Part shown: positions 21,906-32,196 of the stretch, in pieces
Layout of the letters: the number at the start of each line of letters is the position of its first letter
Numbering within the stretch: the first letter of the stretch is position 1
Origin: Typhlomys cinereus
Lineage: Eukaryota; Chordata; Mammalia; Rodentia; Platacanthomyidae
Reading direction: 5' to 3'
Assembly: GCA_023101885.1 (NCBI GenBank)
Contig: JALPQD010000304.1
Coordinates: 806,001 to 870,000, forward strand
Length of the DNA stretch: 64,000 bases
Made by a program: the position numbers and the translations under genes
Notes under the pieces: model-generated
Told to the model about the DNA's origin: nothing
Database searches by the model: none
Seen by the model: the letters and a program-made list of their open reading frames with translations, nothing else

Positions 21906-24900
21906 CTAGGAGCCACCTATTAGGGAGCACATATGGCGCTTAACTTTCTGGGTTTGGGATACTTCACTTAATATAATTGTTTCTAATGACATCCATTTCC
22001 CAGCAAATTCCAGTAATTCATCATTTTTGATGGCTGAGTAGTACTCCATTGTATAGATGTACCACTTTTTCCTTATCCACTCGTCAACTGTTAGACATTT
22101 AGGTTGATTCCATGACTTTGCTATTGTAAACAGTGCTGCCATGAACATGGTCGTGCTTGTGCTATCGAGGTGAACCTCCGCTGCATGGGGGGTTATGCCC
22201 AAAAGTGGAATCGCAGGGTCATATGGCATTTCAATCTTTAATTTCTTTAAGAATCTCCAGACGGCTCGCCAGAGTGGCTGTATGAGCCTGCACTCCCACC
22301 AGCAATGTAGGAGAGTTCCTCTCTCTCGACATCCTCTCCAGCATTTGTTGTTGTTTGTATTATGGATTTTTGCCATCCTGACCGGGGTGAGATGATATCT
22401 CAGGGAAGTTTTGATTTGCATTTCCCTGATGGCTAAGGAAGTGGAGCATTTTTTAAGATATTTGTTAGACATTTTAATTTCATACCTGGTAAAATTTCTA
22501 AGTTCCAGTGCCCATTTTTTAATTGGGCCAGTGGTTTCCTTGATGTTTAGTTTTCTAAGTTCTTTGTGCACTCTGGACAGTAGAGCCCTGTCAGATATGT
22601 GGTTAATGAAGATTTTCTCCCATTCTGTGGGTTGCCTTTGAGCTCGTGTTACAATCTCTTCATCTGAACAGAAGCTCTTTAATTTCACAAGATCCCAACT
22701 GTTGAGAGTTGGTAGTAGTGACTGTGCCATTGGATGTTTGTTTAGGAAATGTTGGCCTAGCCCAATCAGCTCGAGGGAGTTCCCTATCCTTTCAACTATG
22801 GTTTTTGTAGTCTCTGGCCTGATGTCAAGGTCCTTGATCCATTTGGAATTAAGTCTTGTACATGGTGACAAGTACGGGTCCAGCTTTAATTTTCTGCATG
22901 TGGAGATCCAGTTTTGCCAGCACCATTTGTTGAAGATGCTGTTCTTTTTCCATTGGATTTTTTGGGCGCCTTTGTCAAAGACCAAATGGCTGTAATTTTG
23001 TGGGCTTATATCTGGGTCTTCAATCCTTATCCATTGATCTGTGTGTCTATTTTGGAGCCAGTACCAGGCTGTCTTTATAACGATGGATTTGTAGCATAGA
23101 CTAAGGTTTGGTATGGTGATACCTCCAGCAGTGTTTTTGTTATTCAGGATTGTCTTTGCTATTCTGGGTCTTTTGTGCTGCCATATAAATTTTGAGATTA
23201 TTTGGTCAACTTCTTTAAAGAATTGCTTTGGGATTTTAATTGGTATAGCATTGAATTTGTATATTGCCTTTGGTAGGATGGTCATTTTTACGATGCTGAT
23301 TCTGCCAATCCAGGAACATGGGAGGTCTTTCCACCTTCTGGTGTCTTCTGCTGTATCTTTCTTTAGGGTGTTAAAACTTTCATTGTAAAGGTCTTTTACC
23401 TCCTTGGTTAGGTTTATACCAAGGTATTTCATTTTTTTAGGCGCTATAGTAAATGGGATTGTTTCTCTCAAGGCTTTTTCACTTCTTTCATTCTGGGCAT
23501 GTAGGAAGGCCTCTGATTTTTGCACATTTATTTTGTATCCTGCCACCCTGCTGAACTTCTCAATTAGTTCCAGGAGCTTCCTGGTGGAGTTTTTGGGATC
23601 CCTCAGGTATAAGATCATGTCATCTGCAAATAGGGATAGCTTGACTTCTTCCTTGCCCATTTGAATCCCTCTTATGTCCCTTTCTTATCTTATGGATTCA
23701 GCTAAGACTTCAAGTACAATATTGAATAGAAGTGATGAGAGTGAACAGCCTTTTCTAGTTCCTGATGGAAGTGGGAATGCTTCCAATTGTTCCCCATTGA
23801 CCATAATGCTTGCTGTGGGCTTGTTGTATACAGCTTTTATTATATTGATAAAGGTTCCTTTCATTCCTACTGTCTCTAGCGTTTTGATCATAAAAGGATG
23901 TTGGATCTTGTCAAAAGCTTTTTCTGCATCTATCGAGAGTATCATGTGGTCTTGGACTTTGGACTGGTTTACATGATGAATTACATTTATTGATTTGCGT
24001 ATGTTCAACCAACCTTGTGTGCCGAGAATGAAGCCTACTTGGTCCCTGTGAATGATCTTTTTGATATGTTTTTGAATCCGATTTGCTAAGACTTTGTTGA
24101 GAATCTTTGTGTCTGTGTTCATCAGAGAGATCGGCCTATAGTTTTCTTTTTTAAGTGAATCTTTATTAGCTTCATAGAATGAATTTGGTAGTGTTCCTTC
24201 CTTTGCTATTTGATGGAACAGTTTAAGGAGTATTAGTGTTATTAACTCCTTAAATGTCTGGTAGAATTCTGTGCTGAATCCATTTGGTCCAGGACATTTT
24301 TTCGTGGGAAGATTTGAGATTACTTCTTCACTTTCCTTATATGTTATAGGACTATTTAAATAATTCACAACTTCCTGATTCAATTTAGGTAAGTTGTGTT
24401 TGCTTAGAAATTCATTCATCTCTTTTGTGTTGTCAAACTTCACAGAGTATAAGTTTTTGAAATATGATGTTATAATTCTCTGGATTTCTTGGTTATCAGT
24501 AGTGATAACTCCATGTTCATTTCTAATTTTGTTAATTTGGGTTTTCTCTCTCTTGCTTTTGGTTAATTTACCTAGGGGTATATTAATCTTATTGATTTTT
24601 TTAAAGAACCAGCTTTTTGACTGGTTGATTTTTTCTATCGTTTTCTTAATCTCGATTTCAGATATTCCTCCCCTTATTTTGCTAATCTCCTCTCTTCTAC
24701 TACTTTTGGGATCAGATTGCTCTAGTTTCTCTAAAGCCTTAAGCTGCATCGTTAAGTTATTTAATTCTGATGTTTCCATTCTTTTGATGTAGGCCTTAAG
24801 AGCTATGAACTTACCTCTTAGGACAACTTTCATTGTGTCCAGAGATTTTGGTAAGTTGTATTTTCATTATAGTTCGCTTTCAGGAAATCTTGAATTTCCT

Positions 24901-25702
24901 TTTTAATTTCTTCCTGAATCCAGTTCTTATTCAGCATCATATTGTTAAGTTTCCAGGAGTTAGTGTATTTTCTCTTGTTTGTTGTGTTGTGGATGTCCAG
25001 CTTTAGGCTGTGGTAGTCTGATAGGGCACAGGCTAGAATTTCAACTTTCCTGTATATGTGGAGATTCATTTTGTGGCCGAATATGTGATCTATTTTGGAG
25101 AAAGTTCCGTGTGCTGCTGAGAAAAATGTGTATTCTTTGGTGTGTGGGTGAAAAGCTCGATAGAGATCTGTAAGGTCCATTTCTTTAAGGGTTTGATTAA
25201 GTTCCAAAGTGTCTCTGTTAAGCTTTTGACCTGTTGATCTATTCCATGTTGAGAGGGTGGTGTTGAAATCCCCAAGAATTATCGTTTGAGGGTTGATTTC
25301 TTGCTTTAGGTGCTGTAGGGTTTTCTTAATGAATGTGGAGGGGCCCGTATTGGGTGCATATATGTTCAGTATTGTGAAGTCTTCCTGGTGAATTGTACTT
25401 GTGACTAAAATGTAGTATCCATCTGTGTCTCTTATGATTTTCTTTGGTTTGAAGTCCACTTTGTCTGAAAGCATAATTGCTACCCCTGCCTATTTCCTGG
25501 TTCCATTAGCTTGCAAGATTTTGGACCAGCCTTTCATTCTTAGGACATGCCTATCTTTTGTGGTGAGATGAGTTTCCTGAAGGCAGCAGATTGTTGGATT
25601 GTGGTTTCTAATCCAAGTTTGTAATCTGTGTCTCTTAATCGGCGAGTTAATACCATTGACATTTAATGTTATAATGGAGAAATTATTTTTAATTCTGGAC
25701 AT
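21906..25702 (-). pseudogene. ORF2: L1-A ORF2 (endonuclease-reverse transcriptase), inactivated
   Basis: Encodes the L1 replicase: APE-type endonuclease, Z region, reverse transcriptase and Cys-rich C-terminus. It begins at an ATG (25,700-25,702). Preserved motifs include Gly-Asp-Phe-Asn of the endonuclease, Phe-Ala-Asp-Asp of the RT core, and the Cys-rich part (Cys-Trp-Arg-Gly-Cys...His-Cys-Trp-Trp). Lesions: TAG at 25,490-25,492; endonuclease Ser-Asp-His changed to Ser-Asp-Tyr (25,013-25,015); a one-base loss near 24,840 that breaks the frame; a 24-bp in-frame deletion at 24,170/24,171 in the RT 'IPKP' motif; TAA at 23,685-23,687. The last 584 codons to the stop are open. Confidence 0.95.
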
Positions 25703-25759
25703 TTTTTATGTTTAGTAGATTTTGTAAGTGTGTTGTTTGATATTTATGTTTTGGTGGTA

Positions 25760-26821
25760 TTATACTTCCCTTCTGTCCTCCTGGATATGCTTGTTCTTTT
25801 CTTCAAGCTTGAGTATCATTTCTAGCATTTTTTGAAGGCCTGGTTTGGTATACATGTATCCCTTCAAGTTGTCTTTGTGCTGGAAAACTTTTCTTTCTCC
25901 CTCAATCATGACAGATAGTTTTGCTGGGTATATCAGTCTGGGTTGGCATTTTTCCTCATTTAATACTTGAAGTATGTCTCTCCAAGCTCTTGCTTTTACT
26001 TTTTCCATTGAGTAGTCATTTGTTATTCTAATAGGTTTACCTTTAAAAGTGAGTTGCTTTTTTTCTCTTGAAGCTCTCAGCCCCTTTTCTTTGTCTTGAA
26101 TGTGGAGTGTTTTGGCTATTATTTGCCGTGGCGATTTTCTATTTTGGTCATATCTGTTTGGAGTGCGAAATGCCTCTTGTATTTGGATAGGCCTCTCATT
26201 CTTTAGTTGTGGGAAGTTTTCCTTTATGATGAATTGAAATATTTCCTCCGGTGTGGTATTTTGGGATTCTTGTTCTGGTATTCCATGAATGCTCATGTTA
26301 GGCTTCTTCAGGGTGTCCCATATCTCTTGATTGCTCCTCTCCAGTATCTTTTTGGCTTTAACAATCTCTTCCATTGAGCTGGTTAGTTCTCCCACTTTGT
26401 CTTCAAGATCTGAAATTCTATTTTCTGCCTCATTTGTTCTGCTGATAAGACTCTCTGTTGAGTTTTGGGTTGAAGATAACTTGTCTTTTAGTTCAATTTT
26501 AAACTCTGCCTGAGACTGTTTTAACTGCTCTATACTTATTTTTGTTTTTTGAACTGTTTTTCTCAACTCCTCCAAGTGCCTGTTGTGTTCCTGTTCAAAG
26601 TGGTTGATACGGTTGTTTAACTCTTCGCGCATTTCCTCTTTCATAGTATTAATCATGGTAAGGATCATACTCTGAAAGTTGTTATGTTGGGTTTGGCTTT
26701 CATGGCTATTTTCTGTGGATTTGTTCTGGTTGGAATCCCTCATTATGGGATTGATATTTTCGGTGGGAGATTGGTCTTCTTGGGTTTTTTTTCTGGTGGA
26801 TCTGCACTTTGACTTGTACAT
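25760..26821 (-). CDS. ORF1: L1-A ORF1 (RNA-binding nucleic-acid chaperone), full-length frame
   Basis: A 353-codon frame with true ATG (26,819-26,821), one codon shorter than L1-B ORF1. ORF1p is a trimeric RNA-binding protein that coats L1 RNA in the cytoplasm. Visible layout: polar Gln/Asn-rich N-terminus (1-50), heptad-rich coiled coil (about 50-165), RRM-like domain (about 170-260), C-terminal domain with 'YPAKLS' (about 290-345). An in-frame 3-bp loss near 25,990 removes one of two adjacent arginines present in L1-B and L1-C just before a conserved Trp; in ORF1p of other mammals this Arg-Arg pair is important for RNA binding. Open, but possibly impaired. Confidence 0.9.
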   Translation of the reverse strand: MYKSKCRSTRKKTQEDQSPTENINPIMRDSNQNKSTENSHESQTQHNNFQSMILTMINTMKEEMREELNNRINHFEQEHNRHLEELRKTVQKTKISIEQLKQSQAEFKIELKDKLSSTQNSTESLISRTNEAENRISDLEDKVGELTSSMEEIVKAKKILERSNQEIWDTLKKPNMSIHGIPEQESQNTTPEEIFQFIIKENFPQLKNERPIQIQEAFRTPNRYDQNRKSPRQIIAKTLHIQDKEKGLRASREKKQLTFKGKPIRITNDYSMEKVKARAWRDILQVLNEEKCQPRLIYPAKLSVMIEGERKVFQHKDNLKGYMYTKPGLQKMLEMILKLEEKNKHIQEDRREV

Positions 26822-27548
26822 TGTTGTTTTGTTTATTAGGACCTTTCAGTTTCTGTGTGTTTTTCACTGAATCGATGTAGTTGGTATTGTTACGCTTGCC
26901 AGTTATTACTAGTGCTTGCCTTGGATTGGTTATGTTTGTATATTGTTATTGGTATATCCTAGATGAGGGTACTAGGCTGTTAGTATATCAGTTAAGTCAG
27001 GTTATGTTACCAGGGGGTGAATATTAGTTTGGTAGTGTACTTTTATGATTTAGTTTCTTGGTGAAATGTGGGGGTGAGTGGTGTACTCCCTGGAATTGTA
27101 TGTTTTTGGGGTGGCTGTATGAGAAATTTCATCTACAGCATTGATACTTTAAAGGATCAGTAAGGTGAAAAGAAAAAGTTTACTTATCTTTGGGCTGGGT
27201 GAGAAGAATCTCGCCCACGTGATATAATGATTGTAGTGGAGACCAGATGTATGGCCTATGTTCCCTTTGTTCCTTAGAATTTTACTTGAGTTTCCATTGG
27301 GCTCTATTGAATTCTGAGTAGCAGTGTGTCTTCCGTGGACCACGTGTGTAGGTCCCTGGTGGGCCGGAGAGGCAGAGGGTCTGATGTTGATGGCAGAATT
27401 CTTCACCTGGGACCTGGGGGGGGGGCGGAGGCACGCAGGGGCGGGAGGGTGCGAGGGGCTGGGGTCCGGGGTGGGGCCCCAGGGGCAAAGCTAGTGGCCA
27501 CGCGGCGGGGTTCTGCTGACCGGATGGCTCCGGTGTGGGGGGCGGGGC
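26822..27548 (-). promoter_or_regulatory. L1-A 5' UTR / internal promoter
   Basis: 727 bp upstream of ORF1. The ORF1-proximal part (26,822-27,405) is shared with L1-B and L1-C. The distal 140 bp (27,410-27,548) is very GC-rich with G runs (on the plus strand GGGGGGGGGCGG, GGGGCGGGGC), including GC-box-like sites, and differs from the B and C ends. By analogy it is the pol II internal promoter. No tandem monomers are visible. Confidence 0.8.
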
Positions 27549-27559
27549 TGCTTTGATGC

Positions 27560-27681
27560 CTTTTTTCCGTTTCCATAGTTCTGCCTTTTCTGGAATAGCA
27601 TATAAGGAAATTTAACTACATTTTGTTTGACTTTCAAATGTTCTCCATATCTGCCATGGATTTCTAAGCTTGTTGAAGGTT

Positions 27682-27734
<53 letters not shown>

Positions 27735-27884
27735 AACAAGGCACTTAAGTGTGTGTGCCTGTGAAGGCAAAAAGGTGATATATTGGAAATCATCCTGTAT
27801 TGTTCCACCTCCTTTTTTTGCTTTGCTCTAGTGCTTCTCAGGATCTGCCTTCCAGGGCATGAATTATAAACCAGTTCAATTTTT
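27560..27884. other. Flank of L1-A with (GT)n microsatellite
   Basis: Holds a 25-unit GT repeat at 27,683-27,732. Otherwise nothing is recognised. Confidence 0.7.
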
Positions 27885-27985
27885 ACCTGGCATTTTTTTG
27901 TGTGGGACCTGGAAATCTAAACTCAGATCCTTTTGATTAACATGCAAAGTATTTAACCACTTAACCATCTCCCCATTCCTGGACA
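27885..27985 (-). mobile_element. Old SINE fragment (ID/B4-like)
   Basis: Read on the minus strand: GGGGAGATGGTTAAGTGGTTAA (A-box region), 'tactttgcatgttaatc', then 'ggatctgagtttagatttccaggtcccaca' (B-box region). It is a decayed tRNA-derived SINE. Confidence 0.65.
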
Positions 27986-28029
27986 TTGCATTTGAAGCTG
28001 ATTAATATTACATCATCTGGTTTTTTGAC

Positions 28030-28460
28030 AGTTTATCTACTCAACTATTAGGAATATGAGGGCAGCTAAGATGTTTTCACTCTGACTGAATACTTGACCA
28101 AAACAATTGAAAGGAAAGTTTATTTAGCTTCACAGTTGGGACAGTATGATCCATCGCAGGGAAAAAATCAGGGTTGGTACACAGGAGACAACCATAGCAG
28201 AAGGGGTTTGACACAGTTATTAGTTCCTTGTTCCAATCAGGAAACAGAGAGCACATGTTGGAAGTGGAGTCAGGCTGTCAAATTCTCTTGCTACCCCTTC
28301 TCCCATGAGAAACCTCCAAAACCCGTGCCTCCTCCAAGGGCTGCACAACTTTACAGAATAGTGTGACCAGCTGGGAGCCAAATACATGAACACATGACCT
28401 TTTGGAAGACATTTCAGATTAATAAACAGTCTGCTCTGGGCCCTAAATATACATGGCCTT
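28030..28460 (-). mobile_element. MaLR-like LTR remnant
   Basis: On the minus strand it ends with 'ctgtgaagctaaataaactttcctttcaattgttttggtcaagtattcagtcagagtgaaaac', matching the AATAAA-containing 3' part of MaLR-type LTRs. Internal blocks ('tggaggaggcacgggttttgg') are compatible. Borders are approximate. Confidence 0.5.
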
Positions 28461-29230
28461 GTCTCTAGTCATGTATCATTAGTCTCCATATTTTTAATAG
28501 TTACAGTATTGCTCAAAAGTTAAAAGTCTTTACTATTGTTCAAAGAGATCTATTATCACTGAACTCTTATGAAATCAGCTAAGAAGTTACTTGCATCCAA
28601 TAGAACATACTTGAAGTAAACACATTCCCAGAGGACAAATGGTCAAAGATTGGACCAAAGCCTAAGAAGGAAAAAAAACTGTCTTACATGTCTCATATCT
28701 GGCATTCTTGGTGGCATCAATGGACCTCGAATGGGTTTGGAATGTCTTTGCAGTTTGTGTGCATATTGCTGATAAATTCACAAAGAAACAACTTGGGGAA
28801 ACAAAGCTTGTGTGGGTTATTCTCCCTTCCAATTCTTGGCTACAGTTCATAGGTCGCTTGGCAGGACAGTACACTACACACCAACTCTGGGAGTCCAGGC
28901 AACTGACCACACCACATCCACAGGATCCTGCTACTAAGAAAGGAAACCTGACTTGCCAGTCTACAAGTCTGAGAAAGTGTGCCAACCTCTCGAACCAGTC
29001 GTCTCCTTCTTGCCCACCTGTCCAGGGAACAGTTAGTTCCACACACTGTGGGCTGGGTCTTTCTACATCAAATATGAAATCTTTTACAGGCCTGCTCAGG
29101 GATTGCCTCAACTTCCTCTAATTCTTCACAAGTGTGCTGAGTGTTCAGCCTGCAATGGTCAAGCCAACACCTACATATCTAACTGCCACAGATCCTTGGT
29201 GCTAGAGTCCTGTTGATTCCACTTCCCTTG
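28461..29230. other. Unassigned DNA, open on both strands at 28,662-29,121
   Basis: Overlapping open frames of about 140 codons exist on both strands, neither with a good ATG context or a known domain. The region, together with 29,549-29,930, may be one old interspersed repeat split by the L1 at 29,242. I cannot name it. Confidence 0.35.
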
Positions 29231-29548
29231 GCCTTTCTCTATTTTTTAAATTTATTTATTCCACTCATATAAAGTTGATAAGTACCCCATTCCCCGCCCT
29301 CTCTCCACCGCTCCCTGGATCCCCTTGCTCCTTCCCTCCTTTTCCCTTTTTTCCCCCCTCCCTCCCTTTTTCCCAATGCTCCCCTCCCATTCCTGGAGTA
29401 TCCTTTAGTGTGCACATCAAACTTACCTCTGGGTCTTTTCTGATGAGGTGTAAGGACTCAGTGGCATTGCCTAGAGTTCTTTTATGTGTGCTCCTGTAGT
29501 ATAGGAACACTATTGTGGCTGTTAATCCCTTGCCTGAGCCTCTCTCTA
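29231..29548 (-). mobile_element. 5'-truncated L1 with TSD
   Basis: L1 3' end (29,242-29,537) of the subfamily with 'actcatataaagttgataagtacccc'. The C-rich tract lies at 29,290-29,400. Likely 11-bp TSD with one mismatch: GCCTTTCTCTA (29,231-29,241) and GCCTCTCTCTA (29,538-29,548). Confidence 0.88.
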
Positions 29549-29929
29549 GCAGCAGCTCCACTCAATGTTGTAGCTTTCCTTGGTAGACAGCACATCTCCC
29601 TTGAACATGCAGAATTGTGGACTGTTCATGGTAACTTAGATTTTAATTCATAGCTTTACATATTGGCCTCTCAAGTCCTTTCTGTAGGTCCTTCCCTGCC
29701 TTTTGGCCTTTTCTGGATTCTTGATATGCCCATCACCCTTGAATCCTCTGAACCCACAAACCAGCACTTCACAGATGTCACAAAATTCTACCACCAGCTT
29801 GAGATGGAACCTGGCAACCATGGGTCTTGATTATTGCAGGTTCTAGTATCCATGCAACCAAACAGAAAATCATTATTTCCCAAGACAACTGCTTTCAGAA
29901 CCTTGGAGCTCTAACTTTTCAGTGTGATA
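29549..29929. other. Unassigned DNA
   Basis: No gene or named repeat is recognised; it is the right-hand continuation of the sequence interrupted by the L1. Confidence 0.4.
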
Positions 29930-30290
29930 ATCTTCCTTACCAACTTGACTGGATTTGGAATCAACTAGTGCACACTGGGAGCTTCCGTGAGGTTGTCCAC
30001 AGAGCCTAAACTAGGGGGGAAAGGCCCGCTCTGAATGTGAATAGCCCCAAGGGACTGGACTCCTGTTCTGGATAAATAGAGGAAAGTAGAAAGAATGCTG
30101 AGTGAAGCATTCACCTCTCTCTTGTTTCTGACCGTGAACTCAGTGTGATTTCCCCCTAACCATTTCACCACCATTCATTTCCAACCCATAAAATAGCAAT
30201 ACCAGATACCCCAAGCCAAAATAAACTCTTCCTTCCTTAAGTCACATTTGCCATGCACGTCACAGCCACAAGAGGAGCCATTTCAAGTGA
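29930..30290 (+). mobile_element. MLT1/MaLR-like LTR remnant
   Basis: Begins 'cttaccaacttgactggattt', like the 'TGTCAACTTGACTGG' start of MLT1-type LTRs. It continues with 'ctctctcttgtttctgaccgtgaac' and 'ccaagccaaaataaactcttccttcctt', an AATAAA-bearing 3' part, and ends near 'cacagccacaagaggag'. Assigned by memory of the LTR layout. Confidence 0.55.
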
Positions 30291-30560
30291 ATTTTTTATG
30301 AATTAATCCTTTTCGTTGACAATTTCACACACGTATCTACTGTGTTTTCTACTTTTCCAACTTCCCTTCTCCTATCTCCCTCCAACCTTTATCAGTTTTC
30401 TTCCTCCATACCAGCCCTTCTCCCACTTTCATGACTTGTGGTTATTTTGTGGCCCATTTCCTTTACCAGGGCCATTTGTGTGACAAATGGAATCTGTTGA
30501 TAACACAGTAAGTATAGAGCTGAAGGCAGGGGCTGCCCCTCTCCCTGAAACGATCAGTGT
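30291..30560 (-). mobile_element. Old L1 3' end (non-young family)
   Basis: 'gttgacaatttcacacacgtat', a pyrimidine-rich block and 'cccttctcccactttcatgacttgtgg' resemble 3' ends of old rodent L1 families in antisense. It is strongly diverged. Confidence 0.45.
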
Positions 30561-31875
30561 CAACTAGCGCACTAGTGATGGGCAGGGCCCTGAGACTCCT
30601 CCATCCATGACTGACATCTCATGGACCCTTTATTGCACAGACAGTGCAGTGAGCAGTAGCTGTGAGTTAGTAATTGAAATGGCTGTGTCTTGCCCAGAAG
30701 ATGGCATTTCACAGCCTTCTCGCCATCTTCTCACTCCTTCATTCTTTCCGTCCTATCTTCCACATTGCTTCCTGAGAATTAGAAGGGTCTTACAAATGAC
30801 TTGTTTAGGTGTGAACTCTCAAACACTGGTTATCCTCAGCATCTTGTGTAGCCACGTGCATCTGCTTTCATGGCCATTCACTGGAAAGTGAGGCTTCATG
30901 ATTAAGGCTGATAGTAGCTTTGCCTATGGATATAAATATAAACACTTAGATGACAGTGTGACACTATGTAAACTTAGCTACACAATAGTAACTGATCCCC
31001 ACTCCAGAGCCTGTGAACACTCTTGCCTTGGGATCTTGACCATGTTTACAGTACCGGGCATGGATTCTCTCTAGAGGAGCAGACTCTAAATACTTTAGAA
31101 AAGTTGGTAATCCCCATTACTATTGTGACACAATTGCACAGCTCTGCCTTGCTTGCAGTAAAGGGTGGTATTGTAGCTTACAGGGTCCACAGCTAGGACA
31201 GACTGTTGATGTCTCTTGTCATTCAGCAGTCTACTGAGCACATTCCAGCACATTCAGCCAGTAGGGAGGAAGCTTCCAACCAAGTTAAAATGTATATTTC
31301 TATGTCATCCAAAGAAGCTGTGTTATATCCCTAAAAATAGGTTCTTATTATCATGGATGCCAAAAGTTTTTAGTATTTGGGTGCCTTAGAGGCTGTTTGA
31401 CAAATAAATAATGAGAAGGTATCCCACGTTTGGTACTAGGCTTTTGTTTGAAAACTCAACTGTTCTCCTGTAGGTATGAAGACAGTACATCAAACTCTCT
31501 GTAGGTAATTGTTATGATACCAATTGAACATTGGAAGAACATTTAACAATCAGCCTAGAAATCTTCTACAACAGAGGTTGAGGAGCTTGATACCCTGACA
31601 GGATGCAACCTAGAGCAATAGAGGAGCAGCAAAGTGGACAGAAATGGCTCACCCAGGGTTGTTCCAACCTGCAAGGCTTTGGGGGCCTCGCAAGGGATGG
31701 GGAGATGAGATTGTAAAGACCTAAAGGTAGGAAAGTTCACTGTTAAACAGGACGTTACACTCAAGGTAAGACTACTGTATGTTGGAGCTCACTGCAGTGG
31801 GATTTGTCCTTTCCAGACCTGCATAATAACTGACATATCAACATGCACCCATAGACTGCCTAGGAATTTAAGAAA
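30561..31875. other. Unassigned intergenic DNA
   Basis: Nothing recognised; no long frame and no clear repeat. Confidence 0.5.
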
Positions 31876-32165
31876 GGTGTGAATATACAATGGAAACCTT
31901 TGGATATTAAGCTGGATGACTGAAGGAAAATGCACATATCAGTGAGGTGGCCTGAAGAGAGGTGAAATAATATACCACAGAGACCTGAACCCCCACAGGA
32001 GTAGGTAAGCCAGAGTGAACTTCCGGGTCCATAGAAGCATAAGGGTGGAAGAGTGGGAGGGAGAGGAAGGAATTGATGAAAGGGAGTGAGGGGCTGGGAC
32101 AGAGGGAAGATGAAGGGAAGCTGGGATAAACACTCAAAATGCTTGTAAAAGTAGAAAAAAATTTA
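31876..32165 (+). mobile_element. Old L1 3' UTR, plus strand
   Basis: A purine-rich block (32,045-32,125) is followed by 'gggataaacactcaaaatgcttgtaaaagtagaaaaaaa'. The reverse complement of 39,925-40,110 contains the same order (purine tract, 'gctgggttgaatattctatgtgcttgtaaaagtaaaaaag'), so the two belong to one old L1-like family. Confidence 0.5.
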
Positions 32166-32196
32166 AAAATGGAAAAAGACTTAGCAGTTCTCTCTT

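Larger units (their letters stand above)
20880..27559 (-). mobile_element. L1-A: full-length LINE-1 with TSD
   Basis: A complete L1 on the minus strand (20,891-27,548): 5' UTR, ORF1, 57-nt spacer, ORF2, about 1-kb 3' UTR and A-rich tail. It is flanked by an 11-bp TSD with one mismatch: TGCTTTGACGC at 20,880-20,890 and TGCTTTGATGC at 27,549-27,559. ORF1 is open along its whole length. ORF2 has two nonsense codons, a frameshift, a 24-bp deletion and a changed catalytic residue. Sister copies are L1-B and L1-C. Confidence 0.96.

Noticed and set aside
24394..24792. Plus-strand frames of 60-137 codons opposite L1 ORF2
   Set aside because: They are antisense shadows of the L1 coding strand; they recur at the same places in A, B and C and have no independent motif.
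27326..27556. Antisense frame in the L1-A 5' UTR, sharing its N-terminal part with one in L1-B (38,223-38,630), reminiscent of primate L1 ORF0
   Set aside because: Neither begins with ATG (the first codon is GTG, with an in-frame stop shortly upstream) and both track conserved 5' UTR bases. C-terminal parts differ and B runs into host DNA.
28662..29121. Overlapping frames of 149 and 137 codons on opposite strands
   Set aside because: Open on both strands at once, no proper ATG context on the plus strand, no domain; low stop density by chance or in an old repeat is the simpler explanation.
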